From: Mesostigma viride
Lineage: Eukaryota; Streptophyta; Mesostigmatophyceae; Mesostigmatales; Mesostigmataceae
NCBI GenBank assembly: GCA_009746045.1
Contig: RPFO01000079.1
Coordinates: 4,444,210 to 4,502,130 of the forward strand
Reading direction: 5' to 3'
DNA: 57,921 bases
Shown here: in pieces, positions 1-26,900 of the stretch
Layout of the letters: each line of letters starts with the position of its first letter
Numbering within the stretch: position 1 is the first letter of the stretch
Notes under the pieces: generated by a model
Databases searched by the model: none
The model's input: the letters and a program-made list of their open reading frames with translations, nothing else
What the model was told of the DNA's origin: nothing
Made by a program: the position numbers and the translations under genes

Positions 1-67
1 TATGAGGGCACGTTTCTTAACACCACAGCTTTGTATGTGGGGTGCTGTGTATCTGACTATCAAGCAG

Positions 68-2082
68 ACATCTACGAGAGCACGCTGGAGCACTATCCTC
101 AACCCCTTCCCTCATACCTGCTGCGCAACCTGGGGCTGGCGTACGAGCGCATGATGGTGACGGAGAGCAGCAAGAGGGGGCACCTGAACGAACAGCTGGC
201 CAAGAATGTCGTGCGCTACTGGAGGTGAGCCGTGGGGGGATCGACGCGATGGCACATCCATTTACCCTCATCCCTTTTGCAAAAACATGTGTTTCAGGTC
301 GAGGTGGAAAGGAAACATGCACAGCGGCTCAGGCGCTTCCCTTTTCCTAGGGGGCCATTTCTGGCCCAAAGCACTTGTTCATCATTACCTGAATTTCTGG
401 AGGTTAGGGAGTGAAGGATGCGTTTCGAAAACATGTGTTTTGGGTGGAACCAGTGAGGGGGGGGTATGCATGATGGCGCAGGCACATCTCCTCACTCCTC
501 TCTATAGAAAGGCTCATGAGCACTTGATTGGCTGTGCGATGTTGGAGGCTTGTGGGCATGAATTCTCGGAACACATGAAACTGAACAATACGGTTACCAA
601 GTTGTAGCTCGATTGTTCAAATTCAAATAGCAATACTTGCATATTCTTATGGTCACGAGGGAGGAATTTTCATGATGGCGCAGGCACACGGCCCTTGATC
701 ACGTTGTGCATTGGCTTTAAAGCAGTTGAGAACTCTTCCCACAACTGCCTCCTATAGCACCGGCGCAGCCAAGGCAAGGTCTGGGGGGACGTGGCAGGTC
801 CCACGAGAGAAGTTTGGGGGGGGGGGGGCATGCTGCCCGTTGCAGCTGCTGCCTGCTAGCACGGTATTTTCTGGTCCATTAACATGATGGTATGTTGGCC
901 AGGTGCAATTAATTAATTAAGTAATGAAACACGAGCTCCCGTTGGGGAGTCGCGGAGCAGCAGAGTGCTTTTCATCCCTGAGTGTGCACAGCGGGCAGGG
1001 GGGCAGAGACCCCCCCCTTCCCTCATGCCACAGGGTGCACAATCTGGCCCGTCGAAATGATCCGGCATCCGCTGTGGGTGCAGTATGACCCGTGTGAGCA
1101 TTACATTGGGATTGAGACGTGGGCAAACAAGCAGTGCTAGGCGAGGCGCATAGCTGGGCTGGCTGATGTCTGTTGGCTACTGGCAAGGCTAGAGGCATGC
1201 ATGGCTACGTTTTACCCTGCATTGTCGTTGCAAATGGGATGGCTAGGAATGTCCAGGCTGCATCACCCAACGGGTGTGATTACATTATGGCTAGTCTGGC
1301 CCGTAGAGGGCTTCCACAGCTGGTCGTTGACGATCAAGTCTCTGCCCCTCCAGAACACCTTGGACCTCTTGGGGTCTTGATTGTGGCGGAGGTACTCCGG
1401 CCCCAGGTCGCGTCGCTGCTGCTGCTGAGCGGGGATCAGGGCGTCGTCCAGCATCCAGGGGAGGTCGTGCAGCTTCTTGCGGCACGAGAGGAATAGCCGC
1501 CTATCCTCCATGGAACTGAAGGTAAGTAGGACTGATGGGGGTGCCGCCTTGTCCCGTGAGTGGGGAAGGCAGTGCCCACGCAGTTCTATTTTACCTACGA
1601 GTTCCAGTTGGGTAAGGAGCTTGCTCCTGAGCTCGTCCTCAAGAGACTTGGCCGTCTCCCCTGGCTGCTGCTCGAAACGACGAGCACCACTCGGCATTGG
1701 CGGCGGGCGCGGTCGGTGTCCTCGCGGGCTTCCGCGCGGCGTCGGGCTTCCATCTCCTGCAGCTTCGTGGCGATGGCATCCGTGGTCGAGTTGGTAGCTG
1801 ATCGCAGTAGGTCCGCGCACTAGGGTGCAATGCTGGAGCAAGAAGATTACCAGTGTTGTTTCCAAGGCACACTTTTTCTTGATCGCGAGGCAACCAGCGC
1901 AATGCCTTTACAAGTTTTCACCCCCCACCCACCCCCCCACCCCTCCGTTTTGGGTGTGACCTGCGCGCTTGGCTGTACCCGCGTGCAGTCAATACCTGGA
2001 AGTCGCCAGCGACGCGGAGGAAGGGAAGGACAAGATCGCGGCGTATGTCAAGAGCCTGGAGAAGCAGCTCAAGGCGTATTAA
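68..2082 (+). CDS. C-terminal part of a TPR-like protein (two last exons)
   Basis: Exon 68-224 follows a plausible acceptor (ctgac branch-like motif, then gcag) and ends at TGG AG|gtgagc. Exon 1989-2082 follows gcgtgcag and completes the split codon (AG+T, Ser), then runs to TAA at 2080-2082. The encoded tail contains LRNLGLAYERMM and later YLEVASDAEEGKDKIAAYV, which look like the helices of a tetratricopeptide unit with a final charged helix. TPR units are protein-interaction scaffolds. The 5' exons lie outside the window, so the specific function cannot be named. The 1.76-kb intron carries an antisense retroelement remnant. It converges tail to tail on the release-factor gene. Exon joining is well supported by phase; the TPR label is weaker. 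Confidence 0.6.
905..1865 (-). mobile_element. Antisense LINE remnant with ORF1-like fragment
   Basis: Read on the minus strand, an open stretch (about 1830 to 1263) encodes a short coiled-coil-like segment and then a block with WMLDDALIPAQQ, LGPEYLRHNQ and VFWRGRDLIV. This pattern is typical of the ORF1/pre-endonuclease protein of algal L1-like LINEs. At least one frame change interrupts it. Further along, 905-955 carries the element-type 3' end: a CTCCCCAACGGGAG hairpin followed by a (TTAA)n tail. No reverse-transcriptase sequence lies between them, so the copy is either internally deleted or ORF1-only. It lies in the intron of the TPR-like gene. Segment 905-1010 resembles 15280-15385, another 3' end of the same family. 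Confidence 0.45.
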
Positions 2083-4008
2083 GTTGATGGTGCTGACGTA
2101 CCAGTCAACGGTGTATTCTTTTTTTCCTGCATGCTATTTGAATATAATCAATTTATCTATGCAAGTCTAGTTGGTGTCGTGCCTGCAGCTGTACTCCTTG
2201 ATATGTACGCTCTGCTCATTCTCTTGAGGACCTCAATGCGAGGTCCTCAGGTACATACATAATCGGGTATACATACGTACAACATGCATGCCCGGAGACG
2301 TCCGTCCTATAGTCAGCGAAAGTTGGTGCGAGAGGTCCCCAGTTCGATTCCGGTCGGATTCATTTGCAGATCGCGTTTTTCCGCGTTTTCCGCGGCCCGG
2401 CACTGAACGCAAATGGTTTTCACCTTTGCGGAGTGCCTGATCAGAATACGTACAACATGCATGGATGCATGCATTTCAATTGGAGAATTGAATAGGCCTG
2501 GAAGTGCGCATGCACGTGACGGTGTCAGGTGAGCGTATTAATCCTCAATGCATGAAATGGGGATGGAATGGGATGGGCCGGGCGGGATATGGGTGATGGG
2601 TGTCTACCTAGCCTCTCAAATGGCAGGGTTGCAAGCGCCACGGCCCAAAACACTACATGTTTACCATATATGGTCAAACGTGTCTCCCTCATCAACTAGG
2701 GTGTTGTATTCTTCATGTGCAACCCTCGATCCTGCCATTTCTCTTTGCGTTTCGTATCAGCCATGGTACATCACAGATAAACCGGGAGGCTGCCCGGGCA
2801 TGAAACGTTCCTCCTGGGATCGCAATAGCACGTACGTGTCCTTGCCTATAGCTAGCCTATCGTGGAAAGTCCAAGGGTGGCCACCTTGCGCCGCGCGCAC
2901 GGCCGTCAAGCTAGGTCCGGGCCCCCATGTGCAAGGAAGAAGCGCCCATGCAGGCTGGCCGTGGGCTTGCGCTTGGTGCCAGCGCGCTAGCCTAATTAAT
3001 TGACACGTGTGTCCACCTTGTCCGTGTGGGCAGCTGCATGGGCATGCCTGCAGCTAGGCCGGCCCAGGCGCTTGTGAATGTGATCGATCGAAGAAAAGGC
3101 ACCAGTGTACGAATCAAATCCTTGATCAAATTGCTTGTACATGTGCAAATGGTATGCTTGAGCGCACACTAGCTGTGTAGCATCGATCTTGCCTGACACT
3201 TGCGGATCGTCAAGATTGATCGATTACATACACGGCCCCTGCAACCCTTGTCATGCCACCGGTTGAGTGAGCACAAGCATGCGCTGCTTGCATGAGTATA
3301 CATAAGCTCCTAGGTGCATGATAGCGCTCGACTGGCTGGGATACCGATGCATGCTCCAGGGAGACAATGGGACCGGAAGGTACAGCTGCAGACATGCGTC
3401 AGCAGCGCAGCCACATGCTCATTTCTGTATATATACCCAACTTGATCTTTAAAAAAATGCTGGCACATATGCTGCATATACAATGAATTTCATGCAGGCA
3501 AGCAATTTCCATACTACTAATAGTTCTATAAAATAACCATGGGTACGCGACTGCATTGATCACATGATCGAGCATATAAATCCTCAATGGAGTGGGTGCC
3601 GGGGTGGGTGGGGGAGTGGGCCGGCCATGTCTTCAAGGACAACATTTGCGGGCCGGTGCAGCCACACGCGGCCCCCCCACGAAGTGGGGGTCATGTATCC
3701 CCTGCATAAACTTCTGCCTTGTCAAGTTTTGCGAAGCATATGCCCCAAGGATCACAGATACGCAGGATGCTCCCCGCGGGCACGAACCCTTCCTCGCCAG
3801 GATAGCACATGGCACTAGGCCTCCCTATTGCAACAAAGTCCATGGATGGCATACAGGCAGTTTCCAAGGGGGCAAGTAGTACATGCATGCCAGCTGGCCG
3901 GTGGGTCGTGCATGACGTGCATGTCAGACTGCCACCAAAAGCAATCCACTTGGACTTGCACTGAAGAGATAATATCAAACATGGCTGCAGCCATTTCCTT
4001 TGCGACGC
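2083..4008. other. Convergent intergenic region
   Basis: Between the stop of the + strand TPR-like gene and the stop of the - strand release factor. It contains the tRNA-like sequence at 2301-2358 and short palindromic stretches such as repeated CATGCATG. I see no credible coding exon; open frames here lack splice-consistent or family-like sequence. Confidence 0.5.
2301..2358 (+). repeat. Degenerate tRNA-like sequence (possible SINE head)
   Basis: The segment contains AGGTCCCCAGTTCGATTCC, a good pol III B-box (GTTCGATTCC), and its ends TCCGTCC and GGTCGGA can pair at six of seven positions. The whole unit is only 58 nt, too short for a tRNA because the anticodon arm is missing. I call it a tRNA-derived repeat or pseudo-tRNA, not a functional tRNA. 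Confidence 0.4.
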
Positions 4009-17937
<13,929 letters not shown>

Positions 17938-19959
17938 GATAAGGGAACCACGTCAAGGTTCCTGCAAATTAACTGCCCCAGACAGGTCGCTCAGTCGAGA
18001 GCGCATGATCCAGGCCAGCAGCTGCAGGTTACTATGTACTCCATTTATTGGCAGGTTGGCGACCTCTCATGATATGATGACTTCAGATACCACCCTTGTC
18101 TCGCGGATGCAAGGAACCGAGCGGCTCGAAGCTTTGGAAGCACCCCACCATGCCTAGTCCGTCATGAAACTATGTTCCCTGGTCGAACGCCAGGAGCGAA
18201 CGAAAGTCATAAGATCATGATCCATGATGGCCGGATGGACCTATACATCGCATCAGAACATGACGGTAAAAAAAATCAAGAAGGCCCTTTGCCTGTCCGA
18301 AACGTTACGTTAAGTAGCCGAACCATAAATTAGCGTAAAGTAATTAATAAGGTACACTCATTCGATTTTGCGAATGGAATTTGTCCAACTACTGCACTTG
18401 CGTTGAGCGAAATGTCATATGCCGGGTCGGTCGTCACGTGACATGCCAGTTTTGCTTTGCATGCGTAGCCCGGGCAGGGCTGCACAGCTGGCCCGCCCGA
18501 ATGCCACCACAAGTCCGTAGCCCGTACACCGTTGGCCGCAAATGGCCCAGCCAATAAAACCCTTCCGTTGGCCGCTACTAAATACTATTTACTTTGTTAC
18601 CTGCGGCAGCACAACCTGATTGAGGACATTGCTTTATTAGCTCGAGTTAATTTAGCCATTCCTATCTTGGTCTCGGTTTGGGCTATGGCTACTCGCGCGT
18701 CAGAAAAAAATGAAAAATCCCTTCACATTGGAAAACCTGCAATCTAGTTCAGAATGCGCTGCTGTATAAAGGGATACGTCAAGCGTGCGAAATATTTATG
18801 GGCAGGCCTAGGATAATTGACCAGCCATAAGACGTGGAATTTTCCTAATAATATGAGCCAATATTGCTGTCAACACTTTGGGGAATGGCCCCGACGACGA
18901 TCTCGGTATCTTCTTGACGATGACTAGTCTCCGCGCAAACTATGATCACAAAAGAAAGAGTCTGGATTTGCTTGGGTATCATCGGCACGACTGATGTCAC
19001 GCCTGAAGCTCACTGTGGTTGCACAGGTACGTGTATTTTCTCTCCGTTACTGCCTTGACAAAAACTGTCTCAATTGAACCGCTAAATATATTAAGCACGC
19101 TCGACTGGTTAATAGATCACGACCACTTGAGCACGAATAAATTATTTGATTGCGCTTCTTGCCAGTTAACGTTGCCGAACAGCCGTGAATGCCCGCTGCC
19201 TTGATCAGTGCTGAGTCGGGATTGTGGGTCTATACTACTGGTGTATAATTTTGAGGAGCATTGGCAGGGGAAAGGCATTGAACGGCCCTGGATTGATTTT
19301 ACCATTAAATTCGTCAGTCTGTCAATACCGCCAACAGTGCTACGGGCACAGCAACGTGTTCCTTCCCGGTCTCAGATCACGTTTATTTCAAAGGTTTGTC
19401 TGTGCGGCACCTCGCGTTGGTTGCCCTCTTGGTAGTCCCGTAGCAGGCAACATGAAATGCTATCATCATCCCAGCTACACGGTGCCTGTGCCGTGGACGC
19501 CAAATTGAGCATCTGAGGATGCCAAATAGAGCTGAGGATGCCAGGCACATCGGTGCATTACACTCATAGGGCAGGGCCTCCTTCAATGCCCCCCAGCCCT
19601 CGGACTAAAACCTTTGTGGGATATACTCTCGTTTTGGAATGGCCACTGTCTTGCTAGGATGTGCTGTCATATCCACCGGCTACCGGTCACAGCTGCGAGT
19701 CGCCCGCAGCATGCATGCCTCGAAATAGCCTGCACTGGGCTTGGTGCGGGTGGCCCTGTCCTCATGCTGAAGCTGGCACCTGTCACATTGACCCACGGTC
19801 ACACCATGGGAACGCATGTTAGACGGCCCACATCCCATGACGGCACATGTCAGACGGTACACACAAATGACCCACCGTGGTGGCAGCATGATGTAACTAT
19901 CCACGGCAAATACACACATATATGTATATTTGACACGAAACATCATTCTGGGCTCGCAG
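17938..19959. other. Divergent intergenic region
   Basis: This lies between the release-factor start codon and the first recognisable MORN exon. It is more AT-rich than the genes around it. It must contain the promoter of the release factor and the missing 5' exon(s) of the MORN gene. I could not identify the latter: no upstream open frame shows MORN-like sequence joined to a fitting donor. Confidence 0.5.
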
Positions 19960-20887
19960 GTGCATGGGGAGCGCCAATACCCCAACGGGGACCACTACAC
20001 AGGGTCCCTGTCTGCGGACCAGCGGCATGGCAAGGGTGTATGCGTTTTCGCCGACGGCAGCTCCTTTGACGGTGGGTCCCTGGACACACCCTACCCCACC
20101 CCACCCCTTGCTGCAGGCCGTGTGTGGTGATGTATTCACGGTGTGACACATGCATACCTCCGCTGCCTTCATGCTATATTTCTTTACCTTTGCCGTCTTA
20201 TTTGTCTCTCAGACGTCATAATCATCAAGCACGTTACTACATATCATCATGCTTTATATTTCTTTACCTTGACTGTCTTGTTAGTCACTCAATATCTATA
20301 ATCATCGAGCACGTTACCGCATACCTTCATGCATATATTTATGTGCATTTCTGCATGACAAAAACTCATGCAAACGGCCACCGTATCAGCATGATCAAAG
20401 TGATCCCTGGTTGGCCCCGCTTACCATGCATGACCTTGACCAACGATTATAGTCGAACACAGCAGCTTATTCCTTGCAAGTCAGCAGTCAGCACCAGTAG
20501 GTGTTTGACCGCGTGCATGTCCCGCAAGTACGCTCGTACATGGTACGCTTCAGGGATGTTGGCAAATTTCTTCCCCCCCACGGTCCCCGTTTCATTTCCT
20601 TACCTTTCCTTACCGTCATCGCTGCTTTCCCTGTCATGCCTGTGCCAGCGAACGCGACCACCAAGATGGACACACCCACTATCTACGTGCGCATGCAAGT
20701 TTTGTGGATAGTGTTCGCATGGGAACGCATGGGAACACGACCGCGTAACTTTTCCTTTGTTCCCTGCCAGACCTTTATTGCACAACTGGATTTTCACCTT
20801 GAGTGCCATGACCGTTGGCAGGCATGTATCGCTCCTCCCATGGCAGCAAGTGCCCCCCCCCCCCCCCCCCCTCTCTCCCTTCCCTAT

Positions 20888-20967
<80 letters not shown>

Positions 20968-23900
20968 CCTCTCTCTTCGTGCTCGTTCTTGGTCCTTCCC
21001 AGGTCAACCCCCTTCTCTGCCCTCCACTTTTCTCCCCCCCCTCCCATCTAGTCTCCTATTCCCTTCTGGCTCCTTGGGCCGCTCCCTTACCTAATCCCTT
21101 ATCTAAACCCTTATCTAACCTGCATGGGACCACGTCGGCTATTTGTGGCACCCACTATGGGTGTGGCGTGTGACAGGTCTATGGGTGGAGGACCGTCCAT
21201 CCCATGGCCGCATGACCCTGCGCAACGGGGATGTCTATGAGGGCCACTTCCTGCGGAACCGGCTGCGTGGCCAGGGGAAGTACTATCGGAAGGGTAAGCT
21301 ATTGTGCCCTTAGTTAGGCCTGTAAAGGCCTTTTTTTGTTGAAGTAACAGGCTTGGGGGCCAGGGGAAGTACTATCGGAAGGGTAAGCTATTGTGCCCTT
21401 AGTTAGGCCTGTGAAGGCCTTTTTTTGTTGAAGTAACAGGCTTGGGGGCCAGGGGGAGTACTTTCGGAAAGGTAAGCTATTGTTCCCTTAGTTAGGCCTA
21501 TCAAAGCCCTTTCTTGTTTAGTAGGCTGGGGGGGCAGAGGAGACAACAACAGGAGGGGTGAGCCATGATTCTCTTCGTTAGGCCTATGAGGGCCATTTCT
21601 GGTGGAACTTGCTTTGAGGGCAGGGCAAGTACTTTCGGCCCGCGCCACCACTTTTATCCAGGCAACACATGCTGGCTACCTGCATGGCTACCTGTCGACG
21701 GAGCCCTGTGTACTCTGGTCAGTTCAGTTTCGGCAGACGTTGTAGCTGCCAGATGTTATAACGGGCGTGCATGCCAGGTGTCAGTCACCACGCTTGCCCA
21801 GATTGAGACTTGTCGCGAAACCTGCTGAATGAATGGGTTTAGGAGAAATATGAACGAAAGGGATTGACACTCCTCGAAAATTGTTGCGACCCCCAGCTAC
21901 CACGAGGACGAGTGTGGGTAGAACTTGTATGCTTGCCACCATGCTTCTGTAGCAGTGTTTGGTGAGCTATGCTCATTTTACCTATGACTAACCTGCTGAG
22001 CCGAGGATGCAATTCCGTATAGGACAAAAAGAAAATATATTTTTAGAGAAAAATATTTCTTGTGCTGGCACCTGTACCCAAGCCACCCATGTAGGGGTCG
22101 TCTGGGCAGGTGGTTGCTATTAAAGGTGGGCTTCCTGGGAGAGCAAAGCTAGGCCAGAAATGGATACTACTAAAGCTGTAGTGTCACTTCTCAAGCAGTG
22201 CACCGCTACCGTTGTAGTGTCACTACTCAAGCAGTGCACCACTATAGTTGTGGCGTCCCTTCTCAAGCAGAGCACCTCTATAGTTGTAGTGTCCCTTCTC
22301 AAGCAGTGCACCGCTATAGTTGTAGTGTCACTGCGATTCTGTAACCATCGTGTTCTGTCCTTATGCTTCCTCGTGTTCAATGCCTCCTTGCTTTCCCTGC
22401 TGCCGCTCGTGGCCTTGCTCGTGGGCCACATGGAAGTACAAAATTACAAACAAAAGAGAAAGATGTCGGAAGCTGTCGTTGTAAGAGGGATGGCATTGTT
22501 GTTCCGCATCTGGAGTAATGGGTCACATTTTGGTGATGCTTCCTTCTCTCTAGATGCCAGGTGGCCTTGGCTATACCTGGGCCGAGTAGGCAAGCTCTTG
22601 CTACGTTCTGGTAGGTAATTAATCCTGTTGGTTTAATCACGGCTCCATGAGGAATTGCAGCACATGGCAATGACTCGCGGGAAGAGAAGGTGGGTGAATT
22701 TTTCTACTCATGGGTGCTTCTTTTCTCGCTGTTTCCTTGGACATTCTTTGTCGTTCTCGGCCTCACATCATACGTGTGGGTCATCCAGGGCGAGTCCTCG
22801 AGTACACAGGCGAATTCAAGAACAATCTGCGGCATGGGAAAGGTGTGTTGAATGCTATCTAAGCTTGTATGTCTTTCCTGGAAACTGGAACTCGAAGTGA
22901 GCCAACTAACACATGCTCGTTGGCTCACTTAATTTTCAGTTTCCTCCCGCCCACACATCTACCCACCCACCCACCCACCCACCCACCCACCCACCCACCC
23001 ACCCACCCACCCACCCACCCACCCACCCACCCACCCACCCACCCACCGACCGACCGACCGACCGACCGACCGACCGACCGACCGACCGACCGACCGACCG
23101 ACCGACCGACCGACCGACCGACCGACCGACCGACCGACCGACCGACCGACCGACCGACCGACCGACCGACCGACCGACCGACCGACCGACCGACCGACCG
23201 ACCGACCGACCGACCGACCGACCGACCGACCGACCGACCGACCGACCGACCGACCGACCGACCGACCGACCGACCGACTGACCGACTGACCGACCGAACG
23301 AACGAACGAACGAACGAACGACCGAACGACCGAACGACCGAACGAACGAATGAACGACCGAACGACCGACCGAACGACCGACCGACCGACCGACCGACCG
23401 ACCGACCGACCGACCAACCGACCGACCAACCGACCGACCGACCGACCGACCGACCGACCGACCAACCGACCGACCGACCGACCGACCGACCGACCGACCG
23501 ACCGACCGACCGACCGACCGACCGACCGACCGACCGACCGACCGACCGACCGACCGACCGACCGACCGACCGACCGACCGACCGACCGACCGACCGACCG
23601 ACCGACCGACCGACCGACCGACCGACCGACCGACCGACTGACCGACTGACCGACCGACCGACCGACCGAACGAACGAACGAACGAACGACCGAACGAACG
23701 ACCGAACGACCGAACGAACGAATGAACGACCGAACGACCGAACGAACGACCGACCGACCGACCGACAGACCAAACGGCAGACCGAACGACCGACTGACCG
23801 ACCAACCGACCGACCAACCAATAACCAACCTACGTGTCAACCATCCAGACTGTCATCTACGGTATCAGTTTTCAAGAAAAAATGCTCTTCAATAAATTGA

Positions 23901-26900
23901 GAATATATCTGCACCCTCTGTGCGTACAGGAGAGGGAGTCGTTCCCGACGTGGTGGGGGGCGGCCACTACACGGGCACCTGGCAGGACGATGTCCCCCAC
24001 GGGCAAGGAAAATGGGTGCTGCGCAACGGTGACATCTACGTGTAAGTTCCGGAGGTTCTTGAAGTTTCAATTCTCTGATATCTCTTATTATCTGATATGT
24101 GTTGCAGCAGCCGCTAGGTTTGGGGGACCGTGCTTTGTCTTTGGTAGGACACAGCCTAGGTCCGGGGCCGACCAACCCCGGAGGGGTGGCACTCGTGAAA
24201 CCTAGGCATCTGCCTTATAGAAGCAACTGGAGCTCCTAGGCATCTGCTTGATAGAAGCAACTGGAGCTCCTACGACCAGACATGTAGATCACAACGGTCT
24301 GAACAGGCGGATGCATCGTCTCAAGTTGAGAAACGGTTCATGGCCATCACGCAACCTGTAAGACATGGCCTTCATGGCTTGCTGCTGTCTCATTCACAGC
24401 CACACAGGTGTATGGCACGAGACTTGACAACGATGGCAACAGGCTGCTATTCCCTACACCACTGCCATCCTTGATGCAGCACTTCCAACATTTCAAGATG
24501 CCGAGCAACTGTTGTGCCATTGCAACGACTGTCGCGCAGCTTGCTCATCTGCTTGGTGACGTATGCTGGCCTGCCTCGCTCCCCTGCGCGCCTATTATGT
24601 ATGTATATGCCAGTGGCCAGGTGGTGGTGGGCGAGCGGTGGGGCGAGGGCACCATGCACTACAGCAACGGTGCCTATTACTGCGGCAAGTGGGAGCACAA
24701 CATGCGGCACGGTACGTGTGGCAGCGCGCACTTGAGAGCAGGAGCATACCTGATTTAAGTTTTGACTGAAAGTTTTGACATGTGCCTGATTGACGGTTGC
24801 CAGGTCAATGGTTCTTGATTGATGGATGCCTGGTCTGCGAATGCCTGATTGACGGTTTCCTAATCTATTATTTGTAATGAAGGGATGCGTGGTCTGCGAA
24901 TGCCTGATTGACGGTTGCCTTATCTATGTATGTGTGATTAAGGAATGCCTGATTCATTGCCTTAGCTCTGTATTTGTGATCAAGGACGCCTGGTCTATTG
25001 ATGCCTGATTCACGGTTGCCGCCTTAGCTATGTATTTGTGATTAAGGGACATCTGGTCTCTGGATGCCTGATCAAGGAACCCACATTAATATCTGAGATT
25101 CTCAACTATCTTTCTTAATGTTCATCCCAAAACCGGAATTGGATAGAACAAAGCTGCCACGAGGTTTGGATTTCTTTATATAGGAGCACAGAGCTCAGTG
25201 CTTGGAACTCGAGATAGACTTCGGCGGTCAGTCAGTAGACGGTGAGGACCAGGAAGAGGACGGGCGCGATGGAATCGAGAAGGGAAGACTGACAAAGGGG
25301 GACACATAGGGTCCAGGAAACGACTGATAGCTATCGGACGGGGGATCTGCCTGGAAATGGGCTGAACGCCGATGATTGACGGGATCGATTGACAGGACTC
25401 ATGGATGCAATCCTACTTTACGTGTACCTACTTGACAGGAAAAACTTTGACATTTACCTGCGTTGACGGGAGCTACTGGATGAGATTTATCTCACGGGAT
25501 TCACCTGACATGGTGGGATTGAGGACGGATATTTACTGAACTCCACTGCTAGACGGGATTGATTGATGAGATCGATTGTTGGGATCAGTTTACGGGATCC
25601 ATCGATGGGAGCCTACCCGGCGGGATCCTGATGACGGGAAACAACGGGCAAGTTTGGGAGAGTGTGGAACGTGCGACGTGGGACGGGTGGATACTATACA
25701 CTGGATCGTTGGGCAGGTAGGCCGTAGGGGCGAAATTCAGATAGGACCTGCAAAATGTCGATAGGAAAAAAAAAAAAAAAAAAAAAAACAACAACAACAA
25801 CAACAACACACCAACAACCCAAACAAACTGAGGGACCTCAGATCAAAATCCAGCCGGCGAGTTGATGGGCAAATGGGTGGGAATAGCTGAATTGGGGCAT
25901 AATTCAGATAGGATTTGTGAATGAGGGACCTCGGATTTAGTTGGGGCGGAGCCCTAAGGTATCGACTTGACGGGATGTACTTGACGGGAACGCTCGACGG
26001 AAATCGACTGAACTATGCTGCTGGACGGGATTGGTTGACAGGATTGGAATAGTTGGAGGGAGCCATCCTAGTTGGAGGGAGCCACTTCATGCGATACAAA
26101 GGGAGAGTTCAGGGAGAGCAGTCAGCGCACTCAGCACTATGTGGGAGGGGACGTGGGACGGCCGACTGGTACAGTGAAATGTGGTAGGAAATAGGAATAG
26201 CCGAGAAGGGACAAAATTTAGATAGGACTCGCATAATAAGGGACCTTGGATTTCATAGTAGGGGCGGAGCCCTACGGGATGGCTTGTGCCTGATGGATGA
26301 GCCTATGGCATGCCTGCCCCACAGATGCCTGGAAGGTTGGATGCCTGAATAAGGGGTGCCTGATTATTGGATGTCCGAGTGGCGTATGTATGACCAATGC
26401 CTGCCTGATTGACATGTGCTGGACTGATGATGGAGTGATGGATGCTTGGTTCAAGAGTGCATGATGGGTACGCAGTCACGTGCTCTTCACTAATGCTGCC
26501 CCTATCACAGCAGGGATCGTTGCATCGTGTAGTGGTCAAGACTCACTTGGTCGAGACTCACGCCACCCTGCCCTTTTCTCAAGGATGTTCAATCATCGGT
26601 GCATCCGCGCATGCGCCCTGTGCGTGCTCATCCTACCATCGCAGGGAGATCCGTTCACAGCACCTGCCTGCCTTTCCTTGAAGAGTTTGTGTGTATCTCT
26701 GCACCTGTTTGTGTGACGGGATCAGTAATCACACGGTGGCAAGGAGTGATACAAACGGTCTCATGAGAGGATTGGAAGTTCTTGACACCAGATGGCCACG
26801 TGACAGGACTCGAGATTCTTGATACGGGAGCTACTTTAGCGCTCCAGTAGGAGAAACTACATTTAGCTTCACTTGCACACCATCCTATAACCTCATTTGC

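Noticed and set aside
2301-2358. Functional tRNA gene
   Set aside because: Good B-box and near-complete acceptor pairing, but 58 nt is too short and no anticodon arm can be drawn.
22869-23900. PTDR / RSVG repeat ORFs on both strands
   Set aside because: (CCGA)n array within a MORN-gene intron; open in all frames because of the tetranucleotide period.
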